Origin: Robertmurraya dakarensis
GTDB lineage: Bacteria > Bacillota > Bacilli > Bacillales > Cytobacillaceae
DNA length: 64,000 nt
Direction: 5' to 3'
NCBI RefSeq assembly: GCF_900156875.1
Contig: NZ_LT707409.1
Location: 117,700 to 181,699 of the forward strand
Below are positions 16,627-24,281 of the stretch, in pieces; positions within the stretch are counted from its first letter, which is position 1; each line of letters starts with the position of its first letter. The translations under genes and the position numbers were made by a program. The notes beneath the pieces are model-generated. The model was not told the DNA's origin and did not search any database. It saw only the letters and a program-made list of their open reading frames with translations.

Positions 16627-16797
16627 ATAGTGTTTAGTTTGGTATAAAGCGATATAGGAATCGAGCACCTGACTGAGCCTCAATGTTTTTTCGCTCGTTA
16701 GTCCTTCGGAAGCGGCAATTCCCATCATTTTTTTACGTATGGATTCGATTCTATTCTGAAGTTCTCTTTTTTCACAACAAGTCGGCTGCAAAGTCAT
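16615..16797 (-). CDS. Spo0E-type Spo0A~P phosphatase family protein
   Basis: 60 aa. LQNRIESIRKKMMGIAASEGLTSEKTLRLSQVLDSYI contains, in order, the family pattern: an initial helix with RxxM, GL, and the SQxLD signature (here SQVLD, about 44-48). Spo0E-like proteins dephosphorylate Spo0A~P and restrain sporulation. The start at 16797 (ATG) has AAGGAG six bases upstream; the longer 88-aa frame crosses the upstream small-RNA terminator and has no good ribosome site. It lies directly downstream, on the same strand, of the putative small RNA gene at 16845-16928. Confidence 0.88.
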   Translation of the reverse strand: MTLQPTCCEKRELQNRIESIRKKMMGIAASEGLTSEKTLRLSQVLDSYIALYQTKHYNKS

Positions 16798-16844
16798 GTC
16801 GTTACTCCTTTTAATAAATTGAAACGTCCCCGTTAACCTGCGAT

Positions 16845-16928
16845 AAAAAATAGGTCCGGCAAAAATGCCGGACATTTGCAATCTATATAAAAAGGGTGGG
16901 TATAGTGGAAAAGCATGTTGCTTTCCAT
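16845..16928 (-). ncRNA. putative small RNA A (paralogue of 17513-17597)
   Basis: Predicted about 84-nt transcript on the minus strand. It contains a 5' hairpin (GGAAAGCA/TGCTTTTCC), a C-rich single-stranded segment (CCCACCC then T5), and a perfect terminator (GTCCGGCA-TTTT-TGCCGGAC then a T run). All three elements recur in the same order in copy B. C-rich loops are typical of Gram-positive small RNAs that pair with ribosome binding sites. No reading frame with a ribosome site is present. Transcription has not been shown. Confidence 0.65.
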
Positions 16929-16934
16929 ATCTCC

Positions 16935-16988
16935 ATATTAACTGTTAATCATGACCAAATTATGAACAAACTATTAATCTTTAGTTAA
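16935..16988 (-). promoter_or_regulatory. PhoP-box-like direct repeats and -10 box for small RNA A
   Basis: On the minus strand TTAACT, TTAATA, TTCATA and GTCATG follow one another at an exact 11-nt period, then nine bases, then TAATAT (16940-16935). This fits the Bacillus PhoP consensus TTHAYA with 5-nt gaps. No usable -35 is seen, as expected for an activator-dependent promoter. Confidence 0.55.
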
Positions 16989-17148
16989 AATGTTAATTTT
17001 AAAATAGTTTATATGTAAAAAATAGATAAAAAAAAGATACGATTAGGACTAGATTCCTAACCGAGATTGGGAACTGATGGGGATATATGACAATCAAGTA
17101 TTTAATCATAATAATAGTAGACATAAGGATTGGATAGGAGTGGAATGA

Positions 17149-17514
17149 ATGAAATACAAAAGAGAGACCGCATTTCGCTATAGATTTAAAGAGCCCTTGC
17201 CAGCTTTTTTCAAGATTGTGATGATCGATAATAAACTATTTGAAACGTCGGAAGGCTATGCAAAAATAATTGATATTAGTCCGCGTGGGCTAAAGTTAAA
17301 TTCGGAATTGGATATACCAAATACTGAAGAGAGAAGGATCAAATTGTCGATTCGCTTTTCGATAAATGATGAAGATTTTCTGTTTGTTGGAGATATAGTA
17401 TGGAAAAAACAGGAAGGGAAAATAACCAACTATGGAATTGAGTTACTTGTTGATGATAGTGCAGAAATAGAGATTATAAAACAGTTGAAGATTTACTCTA
17501 AAAAGTTTTCTTAA
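17149..17514 (+). CDS. PilZ-domain protein (possible c-di-GMP receptor)
   Basis: A 121-aa single-domain protein. REtaFRYRF at the N-terminus supplies the RxxxR-like motif and DISPRGLKL (about 43-51) supplies the D/NxSxxG motif of PilZ domains that bind cyclic di-GMP; the remainder is beta-rich. It has no membrane segment or partner domain. The start ATG 17149 follows GATAGGAG. It stands alone on the plus strand between the two minus-strand small RNA elements. Ligand binding is inferred from the motifs only. Confidence 0.75.
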   Translation: MKYKRETAFRYRFKEPLPAFFKIVMIDNKLFETSEGYAKIIDISPRGLKLNSELDIPNTEERRIKLSIRFSINDEDFLFVGDIVWKKQEGKITNYGIELLVDDSAEIEIIKQLKIYSKKFS

Positions 17515-17597
17515 AAAACGATGCCCGACATAAAATGCCGGACATGTAATCTATTCTTTATGAATAAAAGGGGGGTGGAAAATTCCTAACTTTCCAT
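17513..17597 (-). ncRNA. putative small RNA B (paralogue of 16845-16928)
   Basis: Predicted about 85-nt minus-strand transcript: hairpin GGAAAGT/ATTTTCC, a C-rich segment CCACCCCCC followed by TTTT, then an 11-bp terminator stem ATGTCCGGCAT/ATGTCGGGCAT, paired fully with two G-U wobbles, and T6. The wobbles are intact only on this strand, which supports minus-strand transcription. Its 3' end touches the stop codon of the PilZ gene in antisense. Confidence 0.65.
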
Positions 17598-17603
17598 GTC
17601 TCT

Positions 17604-17657
17604 ATTCTATCGTCCAATCATGAACAAAGTATGAATAAACTATTAAACATTCATTAA
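17604..17657 (-). promoter_or_regulatory. PhoP-box-like direct repeats and -10 box for small RNA B
   Basis: On the minus strand TTAATG, TTAATA, TTCATA and TTCATG occur at an exact 11-nt period, then nine bases, then TAGAAT (17609-17604). Geometry is identical to copy A. The element begins immediately after the terC stop codon. Confidence 0.55.
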
Positions 17658-17669
17658 AGTATTAATGCT

Positions 17670-18335
17670 TTAAAGAGTAATGTTTACTTCTTTAATGCTG
17701 TTTCTTACATAACCCGCAGCTACGAGGAGAATAGCCATTACAATTGGTAAAGCGGTAAGATAGAACGGGGTCAAGGTGCTAATATAAGATGCTAAGCCTG
17801 AATCTTCGATAATCATTTTACCAGCAGCATAGGACAACAAACCGGCACCAACATAAATAATGATTGGATATTTTTCCATCCATACTAGTAAAAATCGACT
17901 TCCTACTATAATAATGGGAATTGAGATTAGAATCCCGAATATGATGGGGGTAATTCCTTTTGCCACACTAGTCAGGGCAATTACATTATCAATTGACATC
18001 GCTAAATCCGAGATGGCGATGATTTTTATAGCTCCCCAAACGCGATCGGATGATTTAATATTGGTCTGTTCTTCATTCTTTTGAACAATAAGATGATAGG
18101 CAATTCTTAAGAGGATAATTCCGCCTACTGCTTGGACGAATGGATATTCTAAGAATTGGATGATGACGGTAGCTGCTATAATCCGTAGAACAATGGCTCC
18201 CAGCATGCCGTAGAAAATGACCTTCCTTTGGAGATGTTTTGGAACATTCCTGGCAGCAAGAGCGATGATAACAGCATTATCTCCAGATAGCAAAATATCA
18301 ATTCCTACCAAAGATAAAATTTGAAGCAATGTCAT
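17670..18335 (-). CDS. TerC-family membrane protein, YjbE type
   Basis: 221 aa with about seven membrane segments. DILLSGDNAVIIALAAR at about 13-29 and DLAMSIDNVIAL (about 110-121) are the paired acidic TerC motifs that line the metal path. TerC proteins of Bacillus have been linked to manganese efflux and metalation of secreted enzymes. The length and motifs match the YjbE subgroup. The start ATG 18335 follows GGAGG. No manganese (yybP-ykoY) riboswitch was found upstream. Confidence 0.85.
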   Translation of the reverse strand: MTLLQILSLVGIDILLSGDNAVIIALAARNVPKHLQRKVIFYGMLGAIVLRIIAATVIIQFLEYPFVQAVGGIILLRIAYHLIVQKNEEQTNIKSSDRVWGAIKIIAISDLAMSIDNVIALTSVAKGITPIIFGILISIPIIIVGSRFLLVWMEKYPIIIYVGAGLLSYAAGKMIIEDSGLASYISTLTPFYLTALPIVMAILLVAAGYVRNSIKEVNITL

Positions 18336-18528
18336 TATGTAACCTCCATTTTTTAAAAAATAACAAAGGGTCCTTTTTAATTGTCTTGTACAAACATATA
18401 CAAGTGAAACTCGAAATAGAATCTTGACTTTATTTCATTTATGAGCTAGTATCCCCACACGTCTTCCGCTTTTCGAGAAAGTCTCCAGAAAAGGTAAATG
18501 TTAAGCAATGATAGAAAGAACTCTTATT

Positions 18529-18590
18529 GTCAACAAAGTTGACGATCTATTGGAATTGTTATAAAATAGATTGTAAACCTGGTTTACAAT
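18529..18590 (+). promoter_or_regulatory. promoter with two operators ahead of the carD-like gene
   Basis: TTGACG (18539-18544), 17 bp and TAAAAT (18562-18567) form a sigma-A promoter. GTCAAC-AAA-GTTGAC (18529-18543) overlaps the -35 and matches the operators at 19735 and 19781. A second, perfect palindrome ATTGTAAACC/GGTTTACAAT (18570-18590, central T) covers the start site. Confidence 0.65.
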
Positions 18591-18611
18591 TGGGAGGTAG
18601 GAGCTATTGCG

Positions 18612-19106
18612 ATGTTTAATATCGGAGATGTGATTATTTATTCAGTTCATGGATTAAGTAGAATTGATGATATATGTGAAAAGACCATATCAAATGTGAC
18701 TAAAACGTACTATGTTCTGCACCCTCTTGAAGAGGCTAATTTAACGATAAGTACCCCCATTGATAATGATAAAGTAGTAATGTTGAAGATGGTGGACCGT
18801 GAAGAAGCGGAAAAAATTTTACAATCTTTTAAAGAGCCAGGGGCAGACTGGATAGATGATGTTCGAATCAGGTATCGTGAGTATCAGGAAATAATAAAAA
18901 CAGGGGATCGCCGGGAAATTGCTAAGATAGCAAGCACACTGATGAGAAAAAGGATAGAATTGAACCATCAAGACAAGAAATTGTATGAGCAGGACCGCAA
19001 AATACTAGAACCGATCCAAAACATTTTATATAAAGAACTAGCGATGTCCCTGGACTCTACCTATGAAGAAGTAGCTGAACAAGTGAATAGTTTGATACGA
19101 GAGTAA
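18612..19106 (+). CDS. CarD/CdnL-family RNA polymerase-binding regulator (YdeB-like)
   Basis: A 164-aa cytoplasmic protein. The N-terminal Tudor-like RNA polymerase-interaction domain (MFNIGDVIIYSVHGLSRI, about 1-60) is followed by a helical CarD C-domain (RYREYQEIIKTGDRREIAKIASTLMRKR, about 94-121). CarD/CdnL proteins bind the RNA polymerase beta subunit and stabilise open complexes, notably at rRNA promoters. The start ATG 18612 has GGGAGGTAGGAG upstream. Two operators in its promoter imply tight regulation. Confidence 0.85.
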   Translation: MFNIGDVIIYSVHGLSRIDDICEKTISNVTKTYYVLHPLEEANLTISTPIDNDKVVMLKMVDREEAEKILQSFKEPGADWIDDVRIRYREYQEIIKTGDRREIAKIASTLMRKRIELNHQDKKLYEQDRKILEPIQNILYKELAMSLDSTYEEVAEQVNSLIRE

Positions 19107-19232
19107 TATTTTGGCTTCAGAAAGGCTTTGGATAGTCCAAAAACAGGCGGGTTTCAGACTAGTCAAGTAAGAAAAGTTCAAGACTGTCTGAATACGCACC
19201 TTGTATAGCCAAATAGTGAAATTAATCCGCTT

Positions 19233-19679
19233 TCATTTATGTTTAACAGCTTCAATCCCCCAATCGGATTTCAATAGATTTTTGAGAAAAGCAACTTGTT
19301 CTGCGCCGATATGATCGGCGATTTTTTCTTCTAGGGAAGATTTGAGGGCTTCGTTTTTTTCAAAACATTCCTCACCGAAAGATGTTAATTTTAAGCATTT
19401 CTCTTTATTGTTATGTTTCACGTTCTTGACTTCAACCAACCCTTTAGACTCAAGCTTTTTAATAAACTTATGAGTAGCCTGCCGGGATATATCTACATTT
19501 TTTGAAACTTCTGCAATTGTTGGCTGCTTTTGATAAATTCTCGCCATAATAAACCATTCAGAATTTGAAATATGAATATCGCTGTTATCGTTCCACATTT
19601 TTTCCGTTATTCCTCGAAGCAAAAGATGCCGTTCACTTAATAGGTCGAATAAATCTAAGTGTTCTAATTCAGGCTTCAA
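19233..19679 (-). CDS. MarR-family transcriptional repressor
   Basis: About 148 aa with a winged helix: TIAEVSKNVDISRQATHKFIKKLESKGLVEV (about 53-83) is the HTH and LTSFGEEC part of the wing. It is divergent from an MFS efflux gene; two GTCAAC-TAG-GTTGAC/T sites lie between them. The start chosen is TTG 19679 because GGGGGTG stands six bases before it; ATG 19694 lacks a ribosome site. It most likely represses itself and the efflux pump. A related site precedes the carD-like gene on its other side. Confidence 0.85.
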   Translation of the reverse strand: MKPELEHLDLFDLLSERHLLLRGITEKMWNDNSDIHISNSEWFIMARIYQKQPTIAEVSKNVDISRQATHKFIKKLESKGLVEVKNVKHNNKEKCLKLTSFGEECFEKNEALKSSLEEKIADHIGAEQVAFLKNLLKSDWGIEAVKHK

Positions 19680-19734
19680 TCCTTTCACCCCCATCAATTT
19701 AATCTTAACTACTATACAAAAAACATTTCCCTAT

Positions 19735-19795
19735 GTCAACTAGGTTGACATTTGTTGATTTTTTAACGTAAAATGACTTAGTCAACTAGGTTGAT
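19735..19795 (+). promoter_or_regulatory. efflux promoter with two MarR-type operators
   Basis: GTCAAC-TAG-GTTGAC (19735-19749) overlaps the -35 TTGACA (19745-19750). After 18 bp comes TAAAAT (19769-19774), and a second site GTCAAC-TAG-GTTGAT (19781-19795) lies at the start. The first site is also placed to control the divergent MarR gene. Confidence 0.7.
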
Positions 19796-20112
19796 GATAG
19801 GGAGTTACACATAAGAACGAAGAAAATATAAGTTAACAGCTTATATAACCGATATCAAAAAATTCGTAAAAAAACACTTGAAAATTTTAAATCCCTATTG
19901 ATATAGTGAGTAACAGACCGTTGGTTTGTGGGGGTGTCCTACGGAATTGGATACTACTTTTACATGATAGTAACTGGAACTATAAGTTTAGTTTATTACT
20001 ACGTAGAAGTGTACTTCTGAGAATAGATTATTGCCGCTCTCAGGGGAGCATATTGCTTTTTAAAACAAAAACTAGTGAACCAAAAATTAGTTTAAGTACA
20101 AAGGAGATCTAT
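19796..20112 (+). other. long 5' leader of the MFS gene
   Basis: About 310 nt separate the promoter from the MFS start. The same frame is open back to 19906, but a good AAGGAGATCT at 20101 fixes the start at 20113. A small GC-rich hairpin (GCTC/GAGC) with TTTTT at about 20035-20060 could be an attenuator. No known riboswitch class is recognised. Confidence 0.35.
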
Positions 20113-21570
20113 ATGGAAACATCACAAATTCAAGTAAAAAGTCCTAAAACAATGGCATTCATCTTAATGTTAGGTGCCTTTTTAGGATTATTCGGTGAAA
20201 CAGCTTTAAACATGGCTTTATCTAATATTATGGATCAATACTCAATCACGGCTGCAACAGGGCAGTGGCTAACGACAGGATATTTATTGGTACTGGCGAT
20301 TTTAGTACCGATTTCAGCACTTTTAATAAAATGGTTTAGCACAAGGCAATTAGTTATCGGAGGACTGGTTATTTCGCTGTTAGGTGCTGTGTTAGCGGCG
20401 TTTTCTCCAAGTTTTGTCGTGTTACTGCTTGGTCGTTTGGTACAGGCGATTGGAACAGGGATTTTAATTCCGGTGATGACAAATGTTCTATTAATAATTT
20501 TCCCTATTAATAAACGTGGAGTAGTCATGGGGATTATGGGTCTGGTTATTACGTTAGGACCAGCTTTAGGACCAACTCTTTCAGGGGTTATCATTAGTTC
20601 ATTAGGTTGGCCATATATTTTCTGGATCAGCGCGGTTGTTTATGTTGTCTTAACCCTTTTTGCAGCAGCTAAGATTGTCAATGTTTCTCAAATTACTAAG
20701 CCTAAAATTGATGTATTATCGATTATTTTATCGACAATCGGATTTGGCGGATTAATTTATGCTCTAGCTACGATGGCTGAAGCACCACTTTCATCTCCTC
20801 AAGTATGGGCACCTTTACTTATTGGAATTATCGCCCTTATTTTATTCGGTGTTCGTCAGATGAAAATGGATAAGCCGATGGTTAACTTACGTGTGTTTAA
20901 GTATCCGATGTTCACATTAGGAACTTTGATGATGTTCCTAAGTATTTTAGTTATTTTATCAACAGCGATTTTATTGCCTCTGTATTTAAAAGGAGCATTA
21001 TTATTTAGTGCAGCGGTGGCTGGTTTACTATTGCTGCCTGGTAATGCCGTTAACGTGATTATGTCACCGATTGTTGGAACGCTATTTGATAAATTTGGGC
21101 CGCGTGTTTTTGTTATCGCAGGATCAATCATTGTCGTGATTGGAAACATTATGTTTGCGACAGTCATTTCAAGCACAACACCTGCTTGGCAAATTATCAC
21201 AGCGTTCATGATCTTGTTCTTTGGATTAACAATGATCACGATTCCTTCTCAAACAAATGGACTTAACCAATTGCCGCGTGAGCTGTATGCTGATGGTTCA
21301 GCTGCTATGAACACTTTGAATCAAGTAGCAGGGGCTGCTGGTACAGCAATCGCGATTACACTATTCACTAGTGGTCAAACCAGCTTTGCAGCTGATTTCC
21401 CTAGTGCTGCCCAACCGGAAATATTAGCGGCCGGAGTGAAATATACTTTCTACTTTGTAGCAGGCATTTCAGTAGTAGCATTCATTTGTTCTTTATTTGT
21501 TAAGAGCGCAAGTGATAGTAAAGCTAAAGCGCCTGTTGAAGTAAAGACTGAAGCAGTGCGTGAATCGTAA
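20113..21570 (+). CDS. DHA2-family (14-TMS) drug/proton antiporter
   Basis: A 485-aa MFS protein with about 14 membrane segments. Motifs include QWLTTGYLLVLAILVPISALL (about 53-73) and the antiporter motif C region GPALGPTLSGVI (about 152-163), typical of EmrB/QacA-type pumps. The start ATG 20113 follows AAGGAG. It is controlled by the MarR operators at 19735-19795 and is a close paralogue of the protein at 48703, which has a related operator. The substrate is unknown. Confidence 0.88.
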   Translation: METSQIQVKSPKTMAFILMLGAFLGLFGETALNMALSNIMDQYSITAATGQWLTTGYLLVLAILVPISALLIKWFSTRQLVIGGLVISLLGAVLAAFSPSFVVLLLGRLVQAIGTGILIPVMTNVLLIIFPINKRGVVMGIMGLVITLGPALGPTLSGVIISSLGWPYIFWISAVVYVVLTLFAAAKIVNVSQITKPKIDVLSIILSTIGFGGLIYALATMAEAPLSSPQVWAPLLIGIIALILFGVRQMKMDKPMVNLRVFKYPMFTLGTLMMFLSILVILSTAILLPLYLKGALLFSAAVAGLLLLPGNAVNVIMSPIVGTLFDKFGPRVFVIAGSIIVVIGNIMFATVISSTTPAWQIITAFMILFFGLTMITIPSQTNGLNQLPRELYADGSAAMNTLNQVAGAAGTAIAITLFTSGQTSFAADFPSAAQPEILAAGVKYTFYFVAGISVVAFICSLFVKSASDSKAKAPVEVKTEAVRES

Positions 21571-21589
21571 GAAGAGACCTACTACCAAT

Positions 21590-21633
21590 AGAAGCACACA
21601 TCGCAAAATGATGTGTGCTTCTTGTTATTTTTT
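21590..21633. terminator. bidirectional terminator between MFS and BASS genes
   Basis: AGAAGCACACATC pairs perfectly with GATGTGTGCTTCT and is flanked by A/T runs; the genes converge. Confidence 0.85.
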
Positions 21634-22569
21634 ATAAAAGAGTAATAGTACTTGAGAAATGATCGCCAAGATCGGTAACTCTAATAGAGGACCGATCACT
21701 AATGTTAAGGCAATTAATGGTTGGTTGGGAAACGCGGTCATAGCAATCGCTATGGCAATGGGTGAATTTCTTGCTAAAGTTGTTAAACTTAAGCTCACTC
21801 TATCACGGGTCGGGAAATTCAGGAGTTGCCCAATCTTTTGACCAACGAAAAAATTCACGATGAAAAATAAAAGAACGGGTATGGTGATTTGCCATAATAA
21901 ATGAAGATTTGCCATTAATAATTGTCCTTGTGAAGCGAACATAGCCACGATGGCAAGGCTTAAGAAAATAATCGGTAAAATACTCAGCGTTGTTACGATA
22001 CTTTCTTTTAGTTGCTGCTTGTTTCTTAAGAGAATTTTTGTCATAACAGCCAAGAAGAGCGGAATTCCTAGCACAATGACAATGCTTTCAAGTAGAAATC
22101 CTAGTTCAGTAACTGCTGTTTCTCCTCCAAAAATCAGCAGATAAACAGGCAGCAAAATGATTTGCAAAAGGAAATTAAGAGGTAAGATAGCCGTTGAAAG
22201 TGCTAGATTTCCTTTTGCGATTCCTGTGAAAATCAAATACCAGTCCGTACAGGGAGTGACCATTAACATGATAAAACCAATGGTTAACTCAGGATGACCT
22301 CCTAAAAATAATATGGCTAATAGCCACGCTAACAGAGGGGTCCAAACAAAATTAATCAGTACAGACGTTGCGGTGAATTTTATATTTTTGAAAGCCTTCC
22401 ATAATTCTTCGAGCGGAATTTGTAAGAAAGTGATGTACAGCATGGCTACCAATAAAGGAAGAATAAATTCTTCTGCAGTTGTTTGGATAAGCTGTACTTG
22501 TCCTGCACCAAGACCAATCAATACTGATAAAAAAATAATAACAGTATAAAATTTTTCAATTAAATTCAT
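21625..22569 (-). CDS. BASS/ACR3-like transporter
   Basis: A 314-aa protein with about ten membrane segments of the bile acid:sodium symporter/arsenite permease superfamily. LMVTPCTDWYLIFTGIAKGN (about 105-124) corresponds to the conserved segment that holds the ACR3 cysteine, and NSPIAIAIA near residue 270 is the second helix-break motif. ACR3 members export arsenite; other members import organic anions. No arsR or arsC gene is nearby, so the substrate stays open. ATG 22569 is preferred over GTG 22578 because AGGTGTG lies upstream. Confidence 0.75.
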   Translation of the reverse strand: MNLIEKFYTVIIFLSVLIGLGAGQVQLIQTTAEEFILPLLVAMLYITFLQIPLEELWKAFKNIKFTATSVLINFVWTPLLAWLLAILFLGGHPELTIGFIMLMVTPCTDWYLIFTGIAKGNLALSTAILPLNFLLQIILLPVYLLIFGGETAVTELGFLLESIVIVLGIPLFLAVMTKILLRNKQQLKESIVTTLSILPIIFLSLAIVAMFASQGQLLMANLHLLWQITIPVLLFFIVNFFVGQKIGQLLNFPTRDRVSLSLTTLARNSPIAIAIAMTAFPNQPLIALTLVIGPLLELPILAIISQVLLLFYKK

Positions 22570-22709
22570 TTGTATCACACCTATATATTCAAGTACCCTG
22601 CATCATCATATCATAAGGCATTATAAGGTATCATTTATTAAAAAAGATCTTGTAACCATTCTGTACCATATTCGTCATATGAGATAAGAGTTGCAGGGGG
22701 TGGGTGGTT

Positions 22710-23111
22710 ATGAAATGGAGATTATTGTTCCTAATCGCAGGAATTCTATTAGTCTCTGGCTGTGCTCAGGACTTAAAGAAGGAGCATGAAAAGTATTTGT
22801 CCCATAAAGGATGGGAACTGAAAGATTTGGTCGAGGTTGAAAGCTACATATTGGATATACCTGCTGAGATGATAAGGAATTATGAAGCTAGCGGGGTTAC
22901 CTTTTTGAATTCATACACAGGTGAAGTGGTATCAGCTTATACTTATAATCTGCAGGAAAAAGATGATAATGGTGAACGTTTGAAAGCTGTTCTATTTGAA
23001 GTGGAAGAAGAAATTATTGGGGGATATGGCATCCTTCCTAGCTGGACACCGGGAATATTCAGTTTGGATGAGAAAGATAGATTAATTGAGGAACAACTGG
23101 TTCAGGAGTGA
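22710..23111 (+). CDS. putative lipoprotein (DUF4830-like)
   Basis: 133 aa. A lipoprotein signal with lipobox VSGC (Cys about 18) is followed by a small domain starting YLSHKGWELKDLVEVE and ending with VEEEIIGGYGILPS. This pattern resembles DUF4830, a family found in Bacillus lipoproteins of unknown function, but the match is by eye. ATG 22710 has GGGGGTGGG upstream. Anchored outside the membrane; no operon partner. Confidence 0.6.
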   Translation: MKWRLLFLIAGILLVSGCAQDLKKEHEKYLSHKGWELKDLVEVESYILDIPAEMIRNYEASGVTFLNSYTGEVVSAYTYNLQEKDDNGERLKAVLFEVEEEIIGGYGILPSWTPGIFSLDEKDRLIEEQLVQE

Positions 23112-23235
23112 AAAACAGGGAAACTTTAAGGGGTGGTAAGACGCTCCGTTCTCAGCCCATAAAAATGAAATTCCAGTCCGTTCTCTGCACATAGGCATAT
23201 GATGCTTTTAAAGACCTATGAAGGGAATGATTACC

Positions 23236-24132
23236 ATGTATAATAATCATAATTCATACAATTACCCGTATTACGGCCATGTTCCAAACCCGATGTTTCA
23301 GCCGGTATATATGCCTCGAAATCAGCAAAATCAGCCTTTACTTGAGACCGTTCTTTCTGTCATAAAAAGAGAAGCGTCTGCGATTGATCTTTATAGCCGG
23401 TTAGCTCAAGCTGCACCAAACGAAAATCATAGAAATGACATTCTACATGCTATAGAAATGAAGAAATTTCACTTGAATGAATTTACGAATCTTTACTTCA
23501 ACCTTACTGGAAGTCAACCTATGTATGAAACAGATCAAGTTGCTTTTGAAGATTACCGCGATGGATTAGAAAAGGCTCAGCAAGCAGGATTAGAAGGATA
23601 TGCGGATTATCAAAAAATCAGTTCCATGATTCCATTTCCATTAGCACAAAACGTATTTCTTCATGCTTCTGCCAGCGAAATGGAAAATGCGGCACGATTT
23701 GAATCTTTAAATAATCAAACGCTAAAAGATTATGGATCCAACCCATTTGTGATAAACATTGATGAATCAACAACGCAAAACAATACTTACCGCACCGCTT
23801 TATGGACTGGAGAGCATTTTCAGGTGACCTTGATGAGCATTGATGTGGGTGATGACATCGGGTTAGAAGTTCATCCGACGACAGATCAATTCCTGCGTAT
23901 TGAGCAGGGGCAGGGGCTTGTTCAAATGGGGGACAGCCAAAATAACTTAGACTTTGAAGCAGAGGCCTCTGATGATTTTGCCATAATGGTCCCTGCTGGA
24001 AAGTGGCATAACTTAACCAATACCGGGGATGTACCATTAAAGGTTTACGCAATTTATGCCCCGCCTGAACACCCATTTGGCACTGTACATGAAACGAAAG
24101 CGATTGCTATGGCTTCTGAAGAACACGAATAA
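23236..24132 (+). CDS. ferritin-like helical domain fused to a cupin domain
   Basis: 298 aa. After a Tyr/Asn/Pro-rich N-terminus (1-30), a ferritin-like four-helix region occupies about 35-160, with IKREASAIDLYSRLA and MKKFHLNEFTNLY as the helix motifs holding Glu/His. A cupin occupies about 175-290 (GDDIGLEVHPTTDQFLRIEQGQG and PAGKWHNLTNTGD), the two cupin boxes with metal-ligand-type His and Glu. Stand-alone cupins of this type (YdbB-like) are common in Bacillus; this fusion is less usual. ATG 23236 is chosen over 23218 for AAGGGA spacing. A spore or stress role is possible but not shown. Confidence 0.75.
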   Translation: MYNNHNSYNYPYYGHVPNPMFQPVYMPRNQQNQPLLETVLSVIKREASAIDLYSRLAQAAPNENHRNDILHAIEMKKFHLNEFTNLYFNLTGSQPMYETDQVAFEDYRDGLEKAQQAGLEGYADYQKISSMIPFPLAQNVFLHASASEMENAARFESLNNQTLKDYGSNPFVINIDESTTQNNTYRTALWTGEHFQVTLMSIDVGDDIGLEVHPTTDQFLRIEQGQGLVQMGDSQNNLDFEAEASDDFAIMVPAGKWHNLTNTGDVPLKVYAIYAPPEHPFGTVHETKAIAMASEEHE

Positions 24133-24145
24133 GGGAAAGTATGAG

Positions 24146-24185
24146 GATGGGAACGGATGAATTGACTTAGTTCCATCCTTATTAT
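24146..24185 (+). terminator. terminator after the cupin gene
   Basis: GGATGGGAAC pairs with GTTCCATCC (one bulge), followed by a T-rich stretch. Confidence 0.6.
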
Positions 24186-24238
24186 TTATTTCATTAATTA
24201 CTAGACCCCCGGTGTTGTAAATTTTTTTATACCGGTTA

Positions 24239-24269
24239 TGAAAAAACCCTTAACAAGTTAGTTAAGGGG
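24239..24269 (-). terminator. terminator of the SurA-N lipoprotein gene
   Basis: On the minus strand CCCTTAAC-taactt-GTTAAGGG is followed by T6. Confidence 0.85.
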
Positions 24270-24281
24270 CATAGATAACGA

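Noticed and set aside
17517..17560. Plus-strand terminator of the PilZ gene
   Set aside because: On the plus strand two pairs become A-C mismatches and no T run follows; pairing is complete only on the minus strand, so it was assigned to small RNA B.
18336..18480. yybP-ykoY manganese riboswitch ahead of the TerC gene
   Set aside because: The conserved riboswitch core could not be found on the minus strand; only an ordinary leader with GGAGG is seen.
19906..20112. 69-codon N-terminal extension of the MFS protein
   Set aside because: It has no ribosome site and no similarity to transporters, whereas AAGGAG precedes ATG 20113.
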